Part shown: positions 61,634-64,000 of the stretch, one piece after another | Layout of the letters: each line of letters begins with the position of its first letter | How positions within the stretch are numbered: position 1 is the first letter of the stretch | Assembly (NCBI GenBank): GCA_030432565.1 | Contig: JAUIGV010000016.1 | Coordinates: forward strand, 62,001 to 126,000 | Reading direction: 5' to 3' | Length of the DNA: 64,000 nucleotides | DNA from: Verrucomicrobiia bacterium | GTDB taxonomy: Bacteria; Verrucomicrobiota; Verrucomicrobiia; Verrucomicrobiales; Akkermansiaceae | Notes under the pieces: model-generated | What the model saw: only the letters and a program-made list of their open reading frames with translations | Database searches by the model: none | What the model was told of the DNA's origin: nothing | Program-made: the position numbers and the translations under genes

Positions 61634-62188
61634 GTGTGTCCTACTTTGTTGGGTTCTTTTAGAAAACTGGGCGTTCTTGTGGAGCGTTTCTTTGGTCTCT
61701 CGTTTTTTTACGGGGTAGTATTGCTGTGTTTTGGCTACTGGTTATTCCAGTGGCAGAAATTTCGAGGTGTCGAAAATTGGCCGAAGGTAGAGGCGCGGAT
61801 CATAACGCATGACAGTTATTCAATTCCCTATCGTTTGGAAACGCGTATTGGATCCAGATCAGGGGCCACCAGTGGAGGGTATGTCACTTTCGAGTATCTT
61901 GTGAACGGCAGGACCTACCAAAGCAGTTTTGGATCGCCAAACGGCGGAGGATTGCCGGCCCCTGCGATCAGAATAGAAGGCTTTAGAGCGATCCCGGACA
62001 ACTCGTGGCACGCTTACTACAAACCGGGGGAGCCGGGTTTGGCGGTCTTGTCTCCGGAGCCCTACAAGGGCACTGTCTGGCTGGCGATTGGAACAACCTG
62101 TGCCTTTCCCGTGATTCTGCATCTGTTCTTCCTACTCACTGGAAAAATCAGGAAGGTATGGGCTGGAGAGATGCCGGGAACCTTGTGA
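61634..62188 (+). CDS. DUF3592 membrane protein
   Basis: The protein has 184 residues. An N-terminal membrane helix (FFYGVVLLCFGYWLFQW), an extracytoplasmic beta domain (VEARIITHDSYSIPYRLETR, GYVTFEYLVNGRTYQSSFGS, WHAYYKPGEPGLAVLSPEPY) and a C-terminal helix (WLAIGTTCAFPVILHLFFLL) match DUF3592. Function unknown for the family. It ends three bases before the convergent ppk gene. Confidence 0.82.
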   Translation: MCPTLLGSFRKLGVLVERFFGLSFFYGVVLLCFGYWLFQWQKFRGVENWPKVEARIITHDSYSIPYRLETRIGSRSGATSGGYVTFEYLVNGRTYQSSFGSPNGGGLPAPAIRIEGFRAIPDNSWHAYYKPGEPGLAVLSPEPYKGTVWLAIGTTCAFPVILHLFFLLTGKIRKVWAGEMPGTL

Positions 62189-62191
62189 GTT

Positions 62192-64000
62192 TTAGTCTTT
62201 CGGGAGGTGGGGCTCGAGTGAGCTCGAGCGGGCCTGGTGGGCGGCGGCGGCTTGGCGGGCGAAGAGCTGGGTGAGGTGATCCTGCATGCGGAAACGGCGT
62301 TCGCCTTTTTCGCGCTCGATTCGTTTTGAGGTGCCGTCGGTCTGGATGAGGTAGGCGTTTTGGTTGTCACGGAAGCAACTTTCGAGAATGCCGATGAGGA
62401 GGTTTTTTGAGGCCCGATCGATGATGGGTGTCATGAGCTCGACGCGCTTCTCAAGGTTGCGGGTCATCCAGTCGGCCGAGGAAATGTAGACTTCGTTATC
62501 GCCGCCATGATGGAAGTGGAAGATGCGCATGTGCTCCAGTTGCTGGTCGATGATGGAAACGACTTCGATGTTTTTGGCTTCCTTGCGCTCGCCGGGTTTT
62601 AAGCAGCAGATTCCGCGGATGTTGAGTTTGATTTCGACCCCTGCTTTGGAGGCGGCATAGAGGGCGTCGATCATTTCCTTGTCTTGCAAGGAGTTCATCT
62701 TGGCCATGATTCGGGCTTCTTCTCCTTCGAGGGCGCGGGCTGTTTCTTCTTCGATCAAGTTGATGAGGGTGCGCTTGATTTGAGTGGGGGCCGGAACGAG
62801 GACGCGGAAGTTTTCGAGCTTGGTGCGACCGGTAACGGCGTTGAAGAAGATGGAAGCATCGGTTCCGTATTCGGGACGGCAGGTGAGGTAGGAGATGTCG
62901 GTGTAAAAGCGCGCGGTCATCTCGTTGTAGTTGCCGGTTCCGAGATGGACGTAGCGTTTGAGATTCCCGTCCTCATTGCGAATAACGAGAGCGACCTTGG
63001 CGTGTGTTTTAAGGCCTTTGACCCCGTAAAGAACCTGGGCCCCGGCCCGGCGGAGTTCTTCCGCACGATCAAGGTTGTGCGCTTCATCGAAGCGGGCTTT
63101 GAGTTCGACGAGCGCGGTGACTTGCTTGCCTGACTTGGCGGCATGAATGAGAGCGTCGACGATTTGTGAATTTTTTGCGGTTCGATAGAGGGTTTGCTTG
63201 ATGGCGAGCACGTGCGGGTCGCGGGCGGCTTCCTCGATAAAGCGGACGACGGGGCGATAGCTTTGGTAAGGATGGACGAGGGTGATGTCTTTTTCCTGCT
63301 CCAGGATTTCGAAGATGCTCCGAGTGGGGTCAATTTGAGGCGATTCGGCTCCGGAAATCGGAGCGGTGCGGAGGTGGTTGTAACCATCGGCCATCGCAAG
63401 GGAAAAGAGGTCGGCAAGGGCCAGAGGGGCATTTTGGGTGAGGAAGACTTTGTGAAGGTCAAGTCCGAGCAGATCGATGAGCTGGTGGGTGAGGGCGTTG
63501 TCCTGCGAGGTTTGAAGACGGACGGGAAACGATTGCCCGCGGGCCGTGACGACCTGGTGGATTTCTTCGGCGAAATCATGGGCTTCGTCTTCGTTTGCGG
63601 GGATATCGGTGTTGCGGGTGAGGCGGAAGGCGGTGTGGGCTTCGATTTCCTCGCCGGGGAAAAGGGATGAGCAGAAGTGGGCGACGAGGTCCTCAAGAAG
63701 GACAAAGCCCCCTTCGTTGACGAGAGCGGTGCGGGGCACGGTGCCGGGGAGAGGAAGAATGACGATGCGCGATTCCGAGGTATTGGGGTCGCGGACCGAG
63801 AGGGCAAGGCAGACGCTAAGGGAGGGGATGATCTGACGTGAGTTTTCCTCGGTGAGGAGGAGCGGGGAGAGGAGGGGGGCGATGCTGGATTCGAAGTAGT
63901 ACGAAAGATGTTCGACTTGCTCCGGGTTGAGGCCGGTCATGGTGTGAAGTTGGAGGCCTTCCCGGGCGAGCGAAGGAAGGAGTTCTTTTTGGAAAAGCCG
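62192..64000 (-). CDS. ppk1: Polyphosphate kinase 1, 5' end outside window
   Basis: 602 residues are visible and the frame is open to the right edge (RLFQKELLPSLAREGLQL at the boundary), so the N-terminal domain is incomplete. The enzyme makes polyphosphate from ATP through a phosphohistidine. Visible features are PTRSIFEILEQEKDITLVHP, AIKQTLYRTAKNSQIVDALI, KQVTALVELKARFDEAHNLD and the catalytic-His region GVKGLKTHAKVALVIRN. FFNAVTGRTKLENFRVLVPA and ISSADWMTRNLEKRVELMTP complete the two PLD-like domains. The C-terminus carries a short Arg/Ser/Ala tail. Confidence 0.95.
   Translation of the reverse strand, partial: RLFQKELLPSLAREGLQLHTMTGLNPEQVEHLSYYFESSIAPLLSPLLLTEENSRQIIPSLSVCLALSVRDPNTSESRIVILPLPGTVPRTALVNEGGFVLLEDLVAHFCSSLFPGEEIEAHTAFRLTRNTDIPANEDEAHDFAEEIHQVVTARGQSFPVRLQTSQDNALTHQLIDLLGLDLHKVFLTQNAPLALADLFSLAMADGYNHLRTAPISGAESPQIDPTRSIFEILEQEKDITLVHPYQSYRPVVRFIEEAARDPHVLAIKQTLYRTAKNSQIVDALIHAAKSGKQVTALVELKARFDEAHNLDRAEELRRAGAQVLYGVKGLKTHAKVALVIRNEDGNLKRYVHLGTGNYNEMTARFYTDISYLTCRPEYGTDASIFFNAVTGRTKLENFRVLVPAPTQIKRTLINLIEEETARALEGEEARIMAKMNSLQDKEMIDALYAASKAGVEIKLNIRGICCLKPGERKEAKNIEVVSIIDQQLEHMRIFHFHHGGDNEVYISSADWMTRNLEKRVELMTPIIDRASKNLLIGILESCFRDNQNAYLIQTDGTSKRIEREKGERRFRMQDHLTQLFARQAAAAHQARSSSLEPHLPKD

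Noticed and set aside
1-64000. CRISPR array, tRNA, rRNA or intact insertion sequence
   Set aside because: No regular short repeats with spacers, no cloverleaf or rRNA segment, and no transposase or terminal inverted repeats were seen by eye.

Overview
The window looks like chromosomal DNA from a free-living member of the Verrucomicrobiota (inference). The evidence is the protein repertoire: a paired DUF1592-type cytochrome and DUF1552 protein, DUF1080 sugar-active proteins, a DUF6807 (PmoA-like) protein, a GxDLY/SGNH esterase, a PEP-CTERM-anchored protease, very large secreted repeat proteins, and several copies of a signal-bearing protein built from 'DPxAAxxWA' helical repeats. Many confident starts lack a Shine-Dalgarno sequence, which also fits this phylum. 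I found no tRNA, rRNA, CRISPR array or intact insertion sequence.

Layout. 1-6.5 kb: a giant secreted repeat protein on the minus strand, running off the left edge. 6.7-15.1 kb: a trypsin-like PEP-CTERM protease, lepA, a secreted protein with an ExbD-like domain, a calcium-repeat/LamG surface protein and a LytTR response regulator. 15.1-19.4 kb: a vanadium haloperoxidase-like protein and a hybrid histidine kinase. 19.5-22.3 kb: two helical-repeat paralogues flanking a small lipoprotein. 22.4-27.9 kb: a beta-propeller/cytochrome c/ankyrin fusion and, divergently, an acyltransferase with an internal ankyrin block, separated by a broken membrane-protein gene. 27.9-33.4 kb: a DUF6807 protein, then the S-adenosylmethionine cycle locus, with a SahR-like ArsR-methyltransferase regulator divergent from metK-ahcY across a perfect palindrome. 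33.5-38.5 kb: an acyl-ACP synthetase-like ligase facing an LplT-like transporter, and an SGNH esterase. 38.6-47.9 kb: a DUF4331-TPR pair, a second pair of helical-repeat paralogues, a serine hydrolase and a Ser/Arg-rich lipoprotein. 48.1-50.6 kb: leuS. 51.1-58.8 kb: a sugar isomerase-like protein, a five-gene minus-strand cluster (esterase, EamA, DUF1080 and two unknowns) and the DUF1592-DUF1552 pair. 59.0-64 kb: an ECF sigma factor with a cupin anti-sigma factor, a FadL-type porin, a DUF3592 protein and polyphosphate kinase running off the right edge.

How the genes fit together. The clearest regulatory unit is sahR/metK/ahcY: metK makes SAM, ahcY removes SAH, and the regulator probably senses SAH through its methyltransferase-like domain. 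The sigma/anti-sigma overlap is a second self-contained switch. Most of the rest is secreted or envelope biology: surface repeat proteins, multi-domain cytochromes, polysaccharide-related enzymes and lipoproteins. The most unusual items are the two adjacent ankyrin fusions, the ExbD domain on a secreted protein, the zinc-less RskA/ChrR hybrid anti-sigma factor, the Ser/Arg-rich lipoprotein and the lineage-specific helical-repeat family.
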